Counted from the stretch's first letter, positions 22,943 to 31,502 are shown. The stretch is DNA of 37,250 bases from Cytophagaceae bacterium (GCA_031285765.1 JAITVO010000093.1:1-37250), one strand, 5' to 3'. Numbers and translations: made by a program. Notes: a model not told the origin generated them from the letters alone.

Positions 22943-24006
22943 ATGCTCAACATTTCCATGTAAATTTCACGATATTTTTCCATGTGCTTTGCGTATGAAA
23001 AATTTTCGGCATAAAGCCTGTTTTTTTCGGCATTATCAGGCGATGCGTAAAATAGTGGTAAATGCCTGTCGATAACTTCTTTCATTCGGTCGGTATCAAA
23101 ACTGTCCCAAAAGAAAGCACAATCGCCGCCAATTTCTTTCAAACTTGTTTCTTTTGACGAAAAAACGGGTTTGCCAAACGACATGGCTTCGATAACCGGC
23201 AATCCAAAGCCTTCGAGCAGCGAAGGAAACAGAAACGCTTCGCAGTTGGTGTAGAGCCACGTGCGTTCTTCATTGCTAACCGTACCTGTCAGGTGTACAT
23301 TGTGGAGTTTTTCTGTTTCTATCATGTCGAGCATCTTTTGTGCGTATGGCATAACAATTTTTCCCGCTACATAAAGTTCCTTTTCGGGAAACAGTTTCAT
23401 AAGTGGAAGAAGAACATGAAAATTTTTCTTAGCATTTGTTTCTCCAATAGTGAAGAAAAAAGGCTTGTCATTTTTTACAAAATCAGGCTTTTTTTGATTT
23501 TGCACATCAAAAAGATTAACACCATTGTAAACAACGTCGATTTTCTTTTTTCTCAATTTGAAATTTTTTGTAACCTCATCTTTTGTAAATTGGGAGATAC
23601 ATACAATTTTAGAGGCTCTGTTTACTTTTCGCCGGATACGTCTGTAATATTTTTTGATTTTTGCTCCTTTTTTTTCGTACAGAAAGTTAAGATCATGAAT
23701 GGTGAGAATATATTTTGTATTCCAATAAAAAGGAGGATATTTTGATAACTGATGAATAGCATGCCAAACATCATATTTGCCGGTCAAAAAGGGGAGAAAC
23801 TTTTTCCGGTTGTTCGATTCTACGTATTTAACTTCGCTGCCAAAGATTCCGAAGAGTTCTTTAGGCATAAGCAGGTAAAGTTCGTAATTGGCTGAAGCCG
23901 AATAATTTTCTTTAAAATAATATCCGTAGTTCAGTGCAACTTGCCCCAAACCGCAGTAAACGTTTTTAAGGATGGATAAATCAACAAGTATTTTTTTCTT
24001 TTTCAT
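22936..24006 (-). CDS. GT4-family glycosyltransferase
   Basis: The 356-aa protein begins KKKKILVDLSILKNVYCGLGQVALNYGYYF, with the GLGQ loop found in mannosyltransferase-like GT4 enzymes. ILTIHDLNFLYEKKG is the conserved HDL motif. The donor half has FFFTIGETNAKKNFHVLLPL and LFPSLLEGFGLPVIEAMSFGKPV, with the Glu-x7-Glu pair EGFGLPVIE. It is 10 bp downstream of the GT4 gene at 24017-25138, the two form one leftward operon, and both have the same domain plan, suggesting an old duplication. Sugar specificity is not predictable. Confidence 0.9.
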   Translation of the reverse strand: MKKKKILVDLSILKNVYCGLGQVALNYGYYFKENYSASANYELYLLMPKELFGIFGSEVKYVESNNRKKFLPFLTGKYDVWHAIHQLSKYPPFYWNTKYILTIHDLNFLYEKKGAKIKKYYRRIRRKVNRASKIVCISQFTKDEVTKNFKLRKKKIDVVYNGVNLFDVQNQKKPDFVKNDKPFFFTIGETNAKKNFHVLLPLMKLFPEKELYVAGKIVMPYAQKMLDMIETEKLHNVHLTGTVSNEERTWLYTNCEAFLFPSLLEGFGLPVIEAMSFGKPVFSSKETSLKEIGGDCAFFWDSFDTDRMKEVIDRHLPLFYASPDNAEKNRLYAENFSYAKHMEKYREIYMEMLSIS

Positions 24007-24016
24007 ATCCGCAATA

Positions 24017-25138
24017 TTAAATGATGCTTCGGTAAACAGCCATCAGGTTTTCGGCAACTTTTTCGTCGGTAAACAGGTCGGCATGGGCAAATCCTTTTTG
24101 TACCATGCTTTGGCGAAGTTCGGTATTGCCAAAAATTTTGCCGAGAGCGTGCGCCATTTCTTCGGCGTTATCGTAATCGACATACAGAGCTGCGTCGCCG
24201 CCGGTTTCGCGAAAGCAACTGCCGTTGGATGTGAGTACAGGCGTGCCTGTGCAGAGCGCTTCGAGGATGGGAATACCAAAACCTTCGTAGCGCGAGGGGT
24301 AAACAAATACGGACGACAGGGTGTAAATTGTTGGTAAATCTTTGGTTGGCACACCATGCAGAAAAATCACTTGGTCATTGAGTTTCAGGTCGGCTATCAA
24401 TTGTTTTACTTCAATCAGATAATCCGATTTGTTGCCTATTACCACAAGCGGAATATTGAGTTTTGCAATATGCATTGCCCTTATTACGGTTTCAAGATTT
24501 TTACGTTTTTCGATAGCGCCTACGTCGAGCATAAAATCGTGGGGAAAGTTGTATTTTTCGCGAATATTTTTCATTTCTTCCTCCGTTGGTTTTTGCCTGA
24601 AAATATTGCTGCATCCCTGATAAACCACATCTATTTTTGCCGGGTCAGCGCCGAAAAACTCTACAAAATCGTTTCCTGTTTGTTGGCTTATGGCAATAAT
24701 ACGGTCGGCAGCCTTAACACTGTATTTGTTTTTCTGCTCGAATATTTTGCGGTAAACAGCGGGATAGAGTTCGGGAAATCGCATAAAAATAGCGTCGTGC
24801 ATTGTAACAACGGTTCCCACCTTTGTGTTATGAATACCGTAAGGCAGTTCCTGACTGAGCCCGTGATAAATGTCGGGCTTCAATCCGTTAATCAGCGACA
24901 GGCATCCGCTGCTTCGCCATACGCCGGGGAACATCCTGTAAAAGGTATTTTGAGGAACGATTGCTTCGGCATTATGCGGAACATCGAACAATTTTTCGCC
25001 CGAAGGCTTTATCGGACTGAAAAGGAAATACCGATTATCGGCAAATCGTCCGGTCATAAGCCTGATGATGTCGCGGCTGTAATTTCCCAAGCCTCTGTTG
25101 TTGTGGAATGCCCGCTTTGCGTCGAATGCCAAAATCAT
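24017..25138 (-). CDS. GT4-family glycosyltransferase
   Basis: The 373-aa protein starts MILAFDAKRAFHNNRGLGNYSRDIIRLM, with the RGLGNY acceptor loop typical of GT4 mannosyltransferase-like enzymes. VVTMHDAIFMRFPELY is the HDA motif. The donor domain contains FMLDVGAIEKRKNLETVIRAM and VYPSRYEGFGIPILEALCTGTPV, with Glu-x7-Glu as EGFGIPILE. It is the first gene of the leftward pair; a TACATTTG promoter element lies about 39 bp upstream of the start. Codon use is slightly GC-richer than in its operon partner. Confidence 0.92.
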   Translation of the reverse strand: MILAFDAKRAFHNNRGLGNYSRDIIRLMTGRFADNRYFLFSPIKPSGEKLFDVPHNAEAIVPQNTFYRMFPGVWRSSGCLSLINGLKPDIYHGLSQELPYGIHNTKVGTVVTMHDAIFMRFPELYPAVYRKIFEQKNKYSVKAADRIIAISQQTGNDFVEFFGADPAKIDVVYQGCSNIFRQKPTEEEMKNIREKYNFPHDFMLDVGAIEKRKNLETVIRAMHIAKLNIPLVVIGNKSDYLIEVKQLIADLKLNDQVIFLHGVPTKDLPTIYTLSSVFVYPSRYEGFGIPILEALCTGTPVLTSNGSCFRETGGDAALYVDYDNAEEMAHALGKIFGNTELRQSMVQKGFAHADLFTDEKVAENLMAVYRSII

Positions 25139-25176
25139 AATAAATTGTATATTTATTAATTGTCCGAATGAAAATG

Positions 25177-25184
25177 CAAATGTA
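25177..25184 (-). promoter_or_regulatory. -7 promoter element for the leftward GT4 pair
   Basis: CAAATGTA on plus reads TACATTTG on minus, matching TAnnTTTG. Confidence 0.6.
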
Positions 25185-25222
25185 AGAGTTGTTTTTTTAA
25201 ATACAAAACCGAATCAATATTA

Positions 25223-25309
25223 TTTACTTATGTTATGCATCTTGAATTGAAAATCGACGAAATAAAAATCGAGCATTTTCAAAGCATTTAAAAATAACAT
25301 GATGTAAAG
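25223..25309. repeat. possible decayed member of the ACTCATGTTACGCA element family
   Basis: TTTACTTATGTTATGCA at the left and AATAACATGATGTAAA at the right are weakly inverted. The match to the better copies is partial. It lies in the divergent gap between the leftward GT4 pair and the rightward SurA-like lipoprotein gene. Confidence 0.3.
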
Positions 25310-25368
25310 ATGAAAATTTCAATCATTCGCGCCTGTAACGAAACTGTGAAAAATAAGAATTTATTTAC

Positions 25369-25376
25369 TACTTTTG
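25369..25376 (+). promoter_or_regulatory. -7 promoter element for the SurA-like lipoprotein gene
   Basis: TACTTTTG matches TAnnTTTG, 24 bp before the ATG at 25400, and lies inside the longer ORF that starts at 25310. Confidence 0.65.
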
Positions 25377-25399
25377 CCGGCAGATTAATAAATAATAAA

Positions 25400-26251
25400 A
25401 TGCAAAACACACTGTTTTATATTATTACAACAGCAGCGCTGCTAACAGCCTCGTGCAAACCGTCGCAAACAACTCAGCCAAATCCACCCATTGTAACTGT
25501 TGATGGATACACGCTTACGATGAACGATATAAAAAAGGGAATACCCGAAAATCTTCTTGTTACTGACAGCGTGGCGGTGGTTGAAGATTACATTAATCGC
25601 TGGGTAAAGACCCGACTCACTTTGCGGCAGGCTGAACAGAACCTTTCGCCCGACGAAAAAAATGTTGAACAGAAATTGGACAGTTATCGCACTTCACTGC
25701 TGGTGTATCTTTATCAGCAAAAAATTCTGGAACAAAAATATACGCCACTACTCACCGACAGCGAAATAAGGCAGTATTACAACGAAATGCAGGATAACTT
25801 CACATTGCAGGAAAATATTTTCAAAGGACTTTATATTAAGGTGCCGAAAGACAGTCCCAACCAAAACCGGCTCAAACAGTGGTATCGCTCAAGTAAACAG
25901 GAAGATTTGGTTAATCTCGAAGCGTATTGCTATCAATATGCCCGTCAGTACGACAATTTTATGGACAACTGGGTTGCCTTTCGCCGTATTAACCGCATGC
26001 TGCCCGAACAGATTCCGAATGAAGACCGCTTTTTGCAGTGGAATAAAAGTTACGAGGCACACGATTCGCTCTTTAATTATTACATAAGCATTCATGAGTA
26101 TATGCTTACAGGCGTTACGGCTCCGCTGACTTACGTTGAAAGAAGAATAAAAGCAATTTTGCTGAATAAGAAACGTGGCGAATTTATTCAACAATTGGAA
26201 CAGGATTTGTATGACGACGCGCAGCGCGAAAAAATCATTAAATTCCATTAG
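25400..26251 (+). CDS. SurA-N-like periplasmic lipoprotein
   Basis: The start was set at 25400 (283 aa). From there MQNTLFYIITTAALLTASCKPS is a lipoprotein signal with a TASC lipobox (Cys19), while the 30 codons before it span the promoter. The mature part begins IVTVDGYTLTMNDIKKGIPENL and continues with helical stretches such as YINRWVKTRLTLRQAEQNL and LLTDSEIRQYYNEMQDNF. These resemble the N-terminal chaperone part of SurA/PrsA. I see no complete parvulin domain, so it is probably a chaperone-like partner rather than an isomerase. It directly precedes surA (32 bp gap, with surA having its own promoter), a pairing familiar in Bacteroidota, and likely helps outer-membrane protein biogenesis. 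Confidence 0.75.
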   Translation: MQNTLFYIITTAALLTASCKPSQTTQPNPPIVTVDGYTLTMNDIKKGIPENLLVTDSVAVVEDYINRWVKTRLTLRQAEQNLSPDEKNVEQKLDSYRTSLLVYLYQQKILEQKYTPLLTDSEIRQYYNEMQDNFTLQENIFKGLYIKVPKDSPNQNRLKQWYRSSKQEDLVNLEAYCYQYARQYDNFMDNWVAFRRINRMLPEQIPNEDRFLQWNKSYEAHDSLFNYYISIHEYMLTGVTAPLTYVERRIKAILLNKKRGEFIQQLEQDLYDDAQREKIIKFH

Positions 26252-26257
26252 TTTTCT

Positions 26258-26265
26258 TATCTTTG
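26258..26265 (+). promoter_or_regulatory. -7 promoter element for surA
   Basis: TATCTTTG is a full TAnnTTTG match, 18 bp before the ATG at 26284 and just after the preceding stop codon. Confidence 0.65.
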
Positions 26266-26283
26266 CCGCCAAATTTTTAAAAT

Positions 26284-27642
26284 ATGATGTTTAAAACAAA
26301 GAGTTTTTATGCGGGAATCATCTGGGCAATGCTGTTTGTCCCGCAGTTGCTGAAAGCGCAGTCAAATGTAATCGACGAAGTGATTGCCGTTGTTGGCGAC
26401 TCGCCCATTCTCCGTTCCGACGTCGAATCGCAGTACCAGCAAGTAATGATGCAGGGTTCCAACTACGCGGGCGACCTCAAGTGTCACATTTTTGAACAGT
26501 TGCTGCTGCAAAAGCTGCTGCTCGAACAGGCAAAAATTGACAGTGTTGAGGTAAGCGAAAACACTGTAATTTCGTATGTTGACCGTCAGATTAACGAGTT
26601 CATTAACCGCGCAGGTTCAAAAGAGAAGCTCGAAGAGTGGCTTAACAAACCTCTTTACCAGATTAAGCAGGAGCAGCGCAATATTATTCGCGACCAGCTG
26701 ATTACGCAACAGATGCAGGGCAATATTACGGGCGATATTAAAGTTACGCCATCCGAAATCAGGAGCTTTTACCGCAGCCATTCCGACACGTTGCCTCAAG
26801 TGCCTGCACAGTTCGAAGTACAGCAAATCACTGTTTATCCGCAAATATCAGTCGAAGAAACTGAAGCCGTAAAAGCCCGCCTGCGCGATTTTCAGCGTCA
26901 GGTAAACGAGGGGCGCGACTTTGCAACTTTGGCAGTGCTTTATTCCGAAGACCCGGGCAGCGCTGCACGCGGCGGCGAAATGGGCTACATGTCGCGTGCC
27001 GAGTTTGTTCCCGAATTTGCGCAGGTTGCATTTAATCTTCAGGATAAAAATAAAATATCGAAGATTGTAGAAACCGAATTTGGCTTTCACATCATTCAGC
27101 TGGTTGACCGTCAGGGCGACCGTATCAATGCGCGCCACATTCTACTGCGTCCCAAAGCCAAACCTGAAGCCATTGAGGAAGCAAAACGGCGAGCCGATTC
27201 GCTTGCTACCGTTATCCGAAACGGCGATATGTCGTTTGAAGAAGTCGCCCTGCGCTATTCGATGGACAAAGATACAAGAGCCAATGGCGGAACAATGGTA
27301 AATCCTCAAAATCAGTCCACCAAGTTTCAGGTGCAGCAAATAGCCGCCGACATTTACCGACAAGTAGAAAAAATGAAACCCAACGATATTTCCAACGCTT
27401 TTTTGATGAAAGACGAACGTTTGGGCAAAGATTATTATGCAATTATTAAACTGAAATCGTTCAACGAGCCTCACAAAGCCAATCTACAGGACGATTATCA
27501 GTTACTTCAATCCCTTCTGGAAGAGGAAAAGAGTCAGGATAGTTTCAAAAAGTGGATAACGAAACGTCAGCAGGAAAATTACATTTCCATCAGTCCCAAC
27601 TGGATTAACTGCGAATTTGAATTTAAAGGGTGGGTGAAATAA
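26284..27642 (+). CDS. surA: SurA-like peptidyl-prolyl isomerase/chaperone
   Basis: This 452-aa periplasmic protein should fold and escort outer-membrane proteins. A signal peptide ends at KAQ (about residue 26). SurA_N follows, with VIDEVIAVVGDSPILRSDVE at its start. Two parvulin domains come next, at about 177-276 (ARGGEMGYMSRAEFVPEFAQVAF...EFGFHIIQLVDR) and 281-395 (INARHILLRPK...). The first keeps the usual GG-x-MG-x-x and GFHIIQL motifs. In the second, the corresponding segment reads NGGTMVNPQNQS, so it is more diverged. A C-terminal helix follows (FKKWITKRQQENYISI). It is preceded by a related lipoprotein gene and followed by a terminator. The TonB receptor in this window is a natural type of client. 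Confidence 0.92.
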   Translation: MMFKTKSFYAGIIWAMLFVPQLLKAQSNVIDEVIAVVGDSPILRSDVESQYQQVMMQGSNYAGDLKCHIFEQLLLQKLLLEQAKIDSVEVSENTVISYVDRQINEFINRAGSKEKLEEWLNKPLYQIKQEQRNIIRDQLITQQMQGNITGDIKVTPSEIRSFYRSHSDTLPQVPAQFEVQQITVYPQISVEETEAVKARLRDFQRQVNEGRDFATLAVLYSEDPGSAARGGEMGYMSRAEFVPEFAQVAFNLQDKNKISKIVETEFGFHIIQLVDRQGDRINARHILLRPKAKPEAIEEAKRRADSLATVIRNGDMSFEEVALRYSMDKDTRANGGTMVNPQNQSTKFQVQQIAADIYRQVEKMKPNDISNAFLMKDERLGKDYYAIIKLKSFNEPHKANLQDDYQLLQSLLEEEKSQDSFKKWITKRQQENYISISPNWINCEFEFKGWVK

Positions 27643-27681
27643 TTTTGCAAAACATTGTGTGTATAGATGGATAATTTCCGC

Positions 27682-27708
27682 CTATCCTAAATTACAAAAA
27701 AAGGATAG
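27682..27708 (+). terminator. probable terminator after surA
   Basis: CTATCCT pairs with AGGATAG around a 13-base loop, 40 bp past the surA stop. A T-rich stretch (CTCCTTTTTAATTG) follows after a short gap, so it is plausible but not ideal. Confidence 0.5.
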
Positions 27709-27839
27709 TTGAAAATTCAGCTCTCCTTTTTAATTGTTACGTGCTGTCTTAAACTACGATTTTATTCAATGCTGATCCCGAAATTTTACAGCTTTATCAA
27801 TGCTGCTGTTTATGAAAAACATAAAACCTCATTTACAAA

Positions 27840-27888
27840 TAATACCAAACTGCTATCAATCACATTAAAATGATGACAGTTTGGTATT
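27840..27888. repeat. inverted repeat with AATACCAAACTG arms
   Basis: AATACCAAACTG (27841-27852) pairs perfectly with CAGTTTGGTATT (27877-27888). A 20-bp stretch at its left, TAATACCAAACTGCTATCAA, recurs with one change at 36808-36827. The surrounding 27.7-28.6 kb gap has no gene. Confidence 0.65.
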
Positions 27889-28051
27889 CTCAAAAAGAAA
27901 TGAATTTATTTCAAAAACAGGTTCAATAATTTTTTTTAATCAATTGTCTGCCGTAAGGAAACAGATGAGATAAAAAACAGTAATTATTTTGATGTTATAC
28001 TAACCCGCTATCATCAGTATTAAAATAACACAAAAGTATGCTGGTTGCAAT

Positions 28052-28099
28052 GTTTTGCAGGGACGATACTTCGCATTTATTGTGTCGTCCCTGCAAAAC
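28052..28099. repeat. perfect 15-bp-stem hairpin
   Basis: GTTTTGCAGGGACGA pairs perfectly with TCGTCCCTGCAAAAC around an 18-base loop. The core GCAGGGACGA also occurs at about 15348. No T run follows, so an element or RNA structure is more likely than a terminator. Confidence 0.75.
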
Positions 28100-28408
28100 T
28101 TAAAATAGCAAGGTGTAAATCTCCGTAGGTTATACTTCGCTTCACCTTCGGTTAATAAAGTAAATTTCCTAAGGGACACTTGAATAGCATAGTTTCTATT
28201 ATCTGAATACATAATAAACACAATAGTTCATTGCGCTATTTATCTATTTTTTTATATTAAACGATAATATATAACTTTACATGGACTATCTGTTGTACAG
28301 ATAATGTTTTGCTATATTTACTATGTTCTTTTTCGGAAAAATAGTCATCAATTGTTCAGTGCAAAAATTTATATGTGCCGATATAACTGAAATGTTTATC
28401 AAAATACT

Positions 28409-28416
28409 TAATTTTG
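28409..28416 (+). promoter_or_regulatory. candidate -7 element for the nucleoside phosphorylase gene
   Basis: TAATTTTG matches TAnnTTTG. If used, the whole 121-bp hairpin element at 28439-28559 would lie in the leader of the transcript. Confidence 0.4.
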
Positions 28417-28438
28417 CCGCAATAATGTTTTGTACTAT

Positions 28439-28559
28439 GGAACTTCTAAAGATTAGATTTTTCTAAGTTTGCGACTGATACAAAAGCGGAGTTTACTAAA
28501 GTAAATGAGCATTTTAGCGAAAGAACATAACAAAGAAATAGCAGTTTTTTGAAGTTTCC
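28439..28559. repeat. 121-bp hairpin element, copy 1
   Basis: The element runs from GGAACTTCTAAAG to GAAGTTTCC with nested pairing inside, including TTTAC-TAAA-GTAAA and AAAAGC/GCATTTT. It is colinear over its full length with the copy at 37131-37250. It ends 20 bp before the phosphorylase start codon. No coding content. Confidence 0.8.
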
Positions 28560-28579
28560 ACTAATTAAATCACAAAATT

Positions 28580-29452
28580 ATGAGAATACCTGAATCCGAA
28601 TTAATCATCAATCCTGATGGTTCTATTTTTCATCTGCACATTAAACCCGAACAGCTTGCTCCAAACATCATTTTAGCCGGCGACCCCGGAAGGATTAAAA
28701 TGATTGCCGACCATTTTGATAAAATACTTTACAGCGGCGAAAACCGCGAGTTTGTGTGGAAAACAGGTCTGTACAGGGGTAAAGAGTTTACCGCGCTTTC
28801 AACAGGTATTGGCACCGATAATATCGACATCGTGCTTACCGAACTCGATGCTTTGGTGAATGTTGATTTTGAAACCCGTACTGTTAAATCCGAAAAACAG
28901 TCGCTCAATATTGTGAGAATCGGCACATCGGGTTCTATGCAAGCCAACATCCCTGTTGATACGTGGTTAGTGTCTGAAAAGGCGATAGGCTTCGACGGAT
29001 TGCTTAACTTTTACGACGGGCGCAACGATGTGTGCGACCTCGACTTTGAACGGGTGTTTACCGACGCAGTAGGCTGGAAGTCCGCCCTGCCTGCGCCTTA
29101 CGTGATTGACGCCGATGCGAATCTGGTTGCAAAACTCAATCATACTTCGGCTGTAAAGGGAGTTACCATATCGGCGCCCGGCTTTTACGGACCGCAGGGA
29201 CGTGTAGTGCGGCTCCAGTTGTCGCACCCCGAACTCAACAGCAATATTACGCGCTTCAATTACCAAAATCGAAAAATCACCAACTTCGAAATGGAGTGTT
29301 CAGCTATATACGGACTTTCGGCACTGCTCGGACACAAAGCCGCAACGGTGTGCGTTATCATTGCCAACCGCTTGGCGGGCAAAAACAGTAAAGATTACAA
29401 TGTTCCGATGCGGGCGCTGGTACAGCATGTTCTGGATGTTTTGTCGAAATAA
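28580..29452 (+). CDS. nucleoside phosphorylase (uridine phosphorylase-like)
   Basis: The 290-aa cytoplasmic enzyme belongs to the PNP/UDP family that splits nucleosides with phosphate into free base and ribose-1-phosphate. Family motifs are LAGDPGRIK (phosphate loop, Gly34-Arg38), STGIGTDN (about 75-82) and IVRIGTSGSM (Arg113, phosphate and ribose contact). The signature ITNFEMECSAIYGLSALLGHKAATVCVIIANR (about 233-265) includes the ribose-binding Glu-Met-Glu. It is slightly longer than E. coli Udp, as in many Bacteroidota homologues. Uridine is the likeliest substrate, but base preference is not certain from sequence. The gene stands alone; a palindromic element abuts its start. Confidence 0.88.
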   Translation: MRIPESELIINPDGSIFHLHIKPEQLAPNIILAGDPGRIKMIADHFDKILYSGENREFVWKTGLYRGKEFTALSTGIGTDNIDIVLTELDALVNVDFETRTVKSEKQSLNIVRIGTSGSMQANIPVDTWLVSEKAIGFDGLLNFYDGRNDVCDLDFERVFTDAVGWKSALPAPYVIDADANLVAKLNHTSAVKGVTISAPGFYGPQGRVVRLQLSHPELNSNITRFNYQNRKITNFEMECSAIYGLSALLGHKAATVCVIIANRLAGKNSKDYNVPMRALVQHVLDVLSK

Positions 29453-29614
29453 TAATAATTGCTTACTTTCAATCTGTTTGATAAAACAAAAAGGGTTCAT
29501 CCGACAAATTTAAAGCCTGTTGTTCCGCCAAAGTCTAATCGGAAGAAGACATGGAAATACAACAAGAAAATTTACAAACGCAGAAATGACGTAGAGCAAT
29601 TATGTCACAGGGAA

Positions 29615-29695
29615 ATGGATAAACAAAACAGGGCTTTAAACCGAATTGTGTTTTTTCGGTATTATCTGTCATTTGTAAATAGCCCTTTTATCCAT
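29615..29695. repeat. 81-bp nested palindrome
   Basis: Three nested arm pairs are visible: ATGGATAA/TTATCCAT outside, AGGGCT/AGCCCT in the middle and ACCGAA/TTCGGT inside. It fills part of the 525-bp gap between the phosphorylase and gldJ. The 85-aa ORF that overlaps it is not credible. It may act as a terminator for the phosphorylase, but no T run ends it. Confidence 0.6.
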
Positions 29696-29922
29696 ATTAC
29701 GAAAACAAATACATAGTGTTAAATGTCATAAAATATAAAAAAATATTCACAAGTACATACCAAGACAATCATTCATTACGTTATTCAAAAACATTTGCAG
29801 GTTTCAGTTGTTTCAAGGGTTTGAATTTTTATTTGAGAAAAAATAACGCTGAATATGTAACCTTTTTATTTTTTTGGAGTAAAAAGTCTGCGTGAAAAGA
29901 AGGATGTGATTTGAATATTATT

Positions 29923-29930
29923 TATATTTG
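29923..29930 (+). promoter_or_regulatory. -7 promoter element for gldJ
   Basis: TATATTTG matches TAnnTTTG, 48 bp before the gldJ start. Confidence 0.6.
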
Positions 29931-29977
29931 CAGCCTTGTTTATTTAGTCGAATCATCAAAATAACAATTAATAAGCT

Positions 29978-31477
29978 ATGAGATTTCATTTCAGAATTTT
30001 AGTTGCCGCTTGTGTTGCAATCGCAGTATTGTCGTCATGCGGAGGAGGAGGTAAGGGTGTTTCATCTGCTACCGGTTGGGGTTACAATGACCCTAAGTAT
30101 GGAGGTTTTGAATATCATCCGGGTTATGAACAGGAGCTCGGACCGGGTTTAACCTTTATCGAAGGTGGTACATTTATCATGGGGCAAACCGATGAAAATG
30201 TAATGAGAGAATGGGATAATACACCTCGCAGAGTTACGGTTATGTCATTCTACATGGATATTACCGAAGTAAGGAATCTTGACTATAGGGAATATCTGCA
30301 TTGGTTAAACAGGGTTTATACCGATTTTCCCGAAGTTTACAAAACAGCTTTGCCCGACACACTTGTTTGGAGAAGGTCTTTGGCTTTGAACGAACCCCTT
30401 GTCGAAACTTACTTGCGCCATCCGGCATACGACGATTATCCGGTAGTTGGCGTAAACTGGTTGCAAGCCTCCAATTACTGCGCATGGCGTACCGACCGCG
30501 TTAACGAGTTGATATTGGTTGACCGAGGAATTATAGAGTTGGATGTTACCAATCAGCTCAATTCCGAAAACTTCAATACCGAAGCCTATTTGTATGGGCA
30601 ATATGAACCCACTGCCGGTCGTCGCCCCGTTAAAGACTTGGGTAATAACAACGAACCGCGCCGTGTGCGAACCGATGACGGGATACTGTTGCCAAAATAT
30701 CGCCTCCCAACCGAAGCCGAATGGGAATATGCAGCTTCGGGTTTGATAGGTAATTCAAGCGAAGAGCGCATGACCGATCGCAGAATTTATCCTTGGAACG
30801 GGCACGTTTTAAGAAATGCCGAAATGGGTAAAGAACGCGGCAGAATGATGGCTAACTTTGTTCGCGGAAATGGTGACTACATGGGGCTGGCTGGAAATTT
30901 GAACGATGGAGGCGCTATAACTATGGAAGTAAGATCGGCATATCCTAACGATTATGGACTGTATTGCATGGCTGGAAACGTAAACGAATGGGTTGCCGAT
31001 GTTTATCGTCCACTCTCTTTCGAGGATGTTGAGGAATTTAACCCTTATCGTGGTAATGTTTTCCAAACAAAAGAACTCGACGAAGAAGGAATGGTTGTAG
31101 AAAAAAATGAATTTGGGCATATCCGTTATCGCGAAGAAACAGATGCCGACATCAAGGATAGAGCTAATTACAGAACTGCTGATAACATAAACTTTCAGGA
31201 CGGCGACAAAGTATCGAATATTGTAGCGGGTGATAATTGGAGCGACTCTGAGGCTTCGACCGACAATATGTATGGTGCAAGCACCGGACCACTTGGCTCG
31301 CTTATTACCGACAGATCAAGAGTATATAAAGGAGGCGGCTGGAGAGACCGCGCTTACTGGTTAAGCCCCGGAACTCGCCGATTCCTCGACGAACGCCAAT
31401 CGACCGATGACATAGGCTTCCGTTGCGCAATGATAAGAGTTGGCTCACCAATAGATACAGGAAAAAAGAAAAGATAG
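29978..31477 (+). CDS. gldJ: GldJ-type gliding/type IX secretion lipoprotein
   Basis: The 499-aa protein is an outer-membrane-associated lipoprotein with a formylglycine-generating-enzyme-like (sulfatase-modifying factor) domain. The signal ends in the lipobox LSSC (Cys21). SSATGWGYNDPKYGGFEYHPGYEQELGPGLTFIEGGTFIMG opens the mature part as in GldJ and GldK. The stretches DTLVWRRSLALNEPLVETYLRHPAYDDYPVVGVNW, ILLPKYRLPTEAEWEYAASGLIGN, WVADVYRPL.. and VYKGGGWRDRAYWL fit GldJ better than GldK from what I recall. In known gliders GldJ is needed for motility and stabilises other Gld proteins. Gene order also fits: murF follows, and gldL, gldM and gldN, which accompany gldK, are absent. A strong terminator separates it from murF. 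GldK/PorK is the alternative. Confidence 0.85.
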   Translation: MRFHFRILVAACVAIAVLSSCGGGGKGVSSATGWGYNDPKYGGFEYHPGYEQELGPGLTFIEGGTFIMGQTDENVMREWDNTPRRVTVMSFYMDITEVRNLDYREYLHWLNRVYTDFPEVYKTALPDTLVWRRSLALNEPLVETYLRHPAYDDYPVVGVNWLQASNYCAWRTDRVNELILVDRGIIELDVTNQLNSENFNTEAYLYGQYEPTAGRRPVKDLGNNNEPRRVRTDDGILLPKYRLPTEAEWEYAASGLIGNSSEERMTDRRIYPWNGHVLRNAEMGKERGRMMANFVRGNGDYMGLAGNLNDGGAITMEVRSAYPNDYGLYCMAGNVNEWVADVYRPLSFEDVEEFNPYRGNVFQTKELDEEGMVVEKNEFGHIRYREETDADIKDRANYRTADNINFQDGDKVSNIVAGDNWSDSEASTDNMYGASTGPLGSLITDRSRVYKGGGWRDRAYWLSPGTRRFLDERQSTDDIGFRCAMIRVGSPIDTGKKKR

Positions 31478-31502
31478 AATTTAAACAGAACATTTCATCG
31501 TG

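Noticed and set aside
27643-28579. Possible tRNA or structured RNA gene in the 0.9-kb gap
   Set aside because: No cloverleaf or known RNA motif was found by eye; only hairpin elements and a promoter-like site are visible.
29459-29716. 85-aa ORF after the phosphorylase gene
   Set aside because: It overlaps a nested palindrome, has no family resemblance and no promoter or ribosome site.
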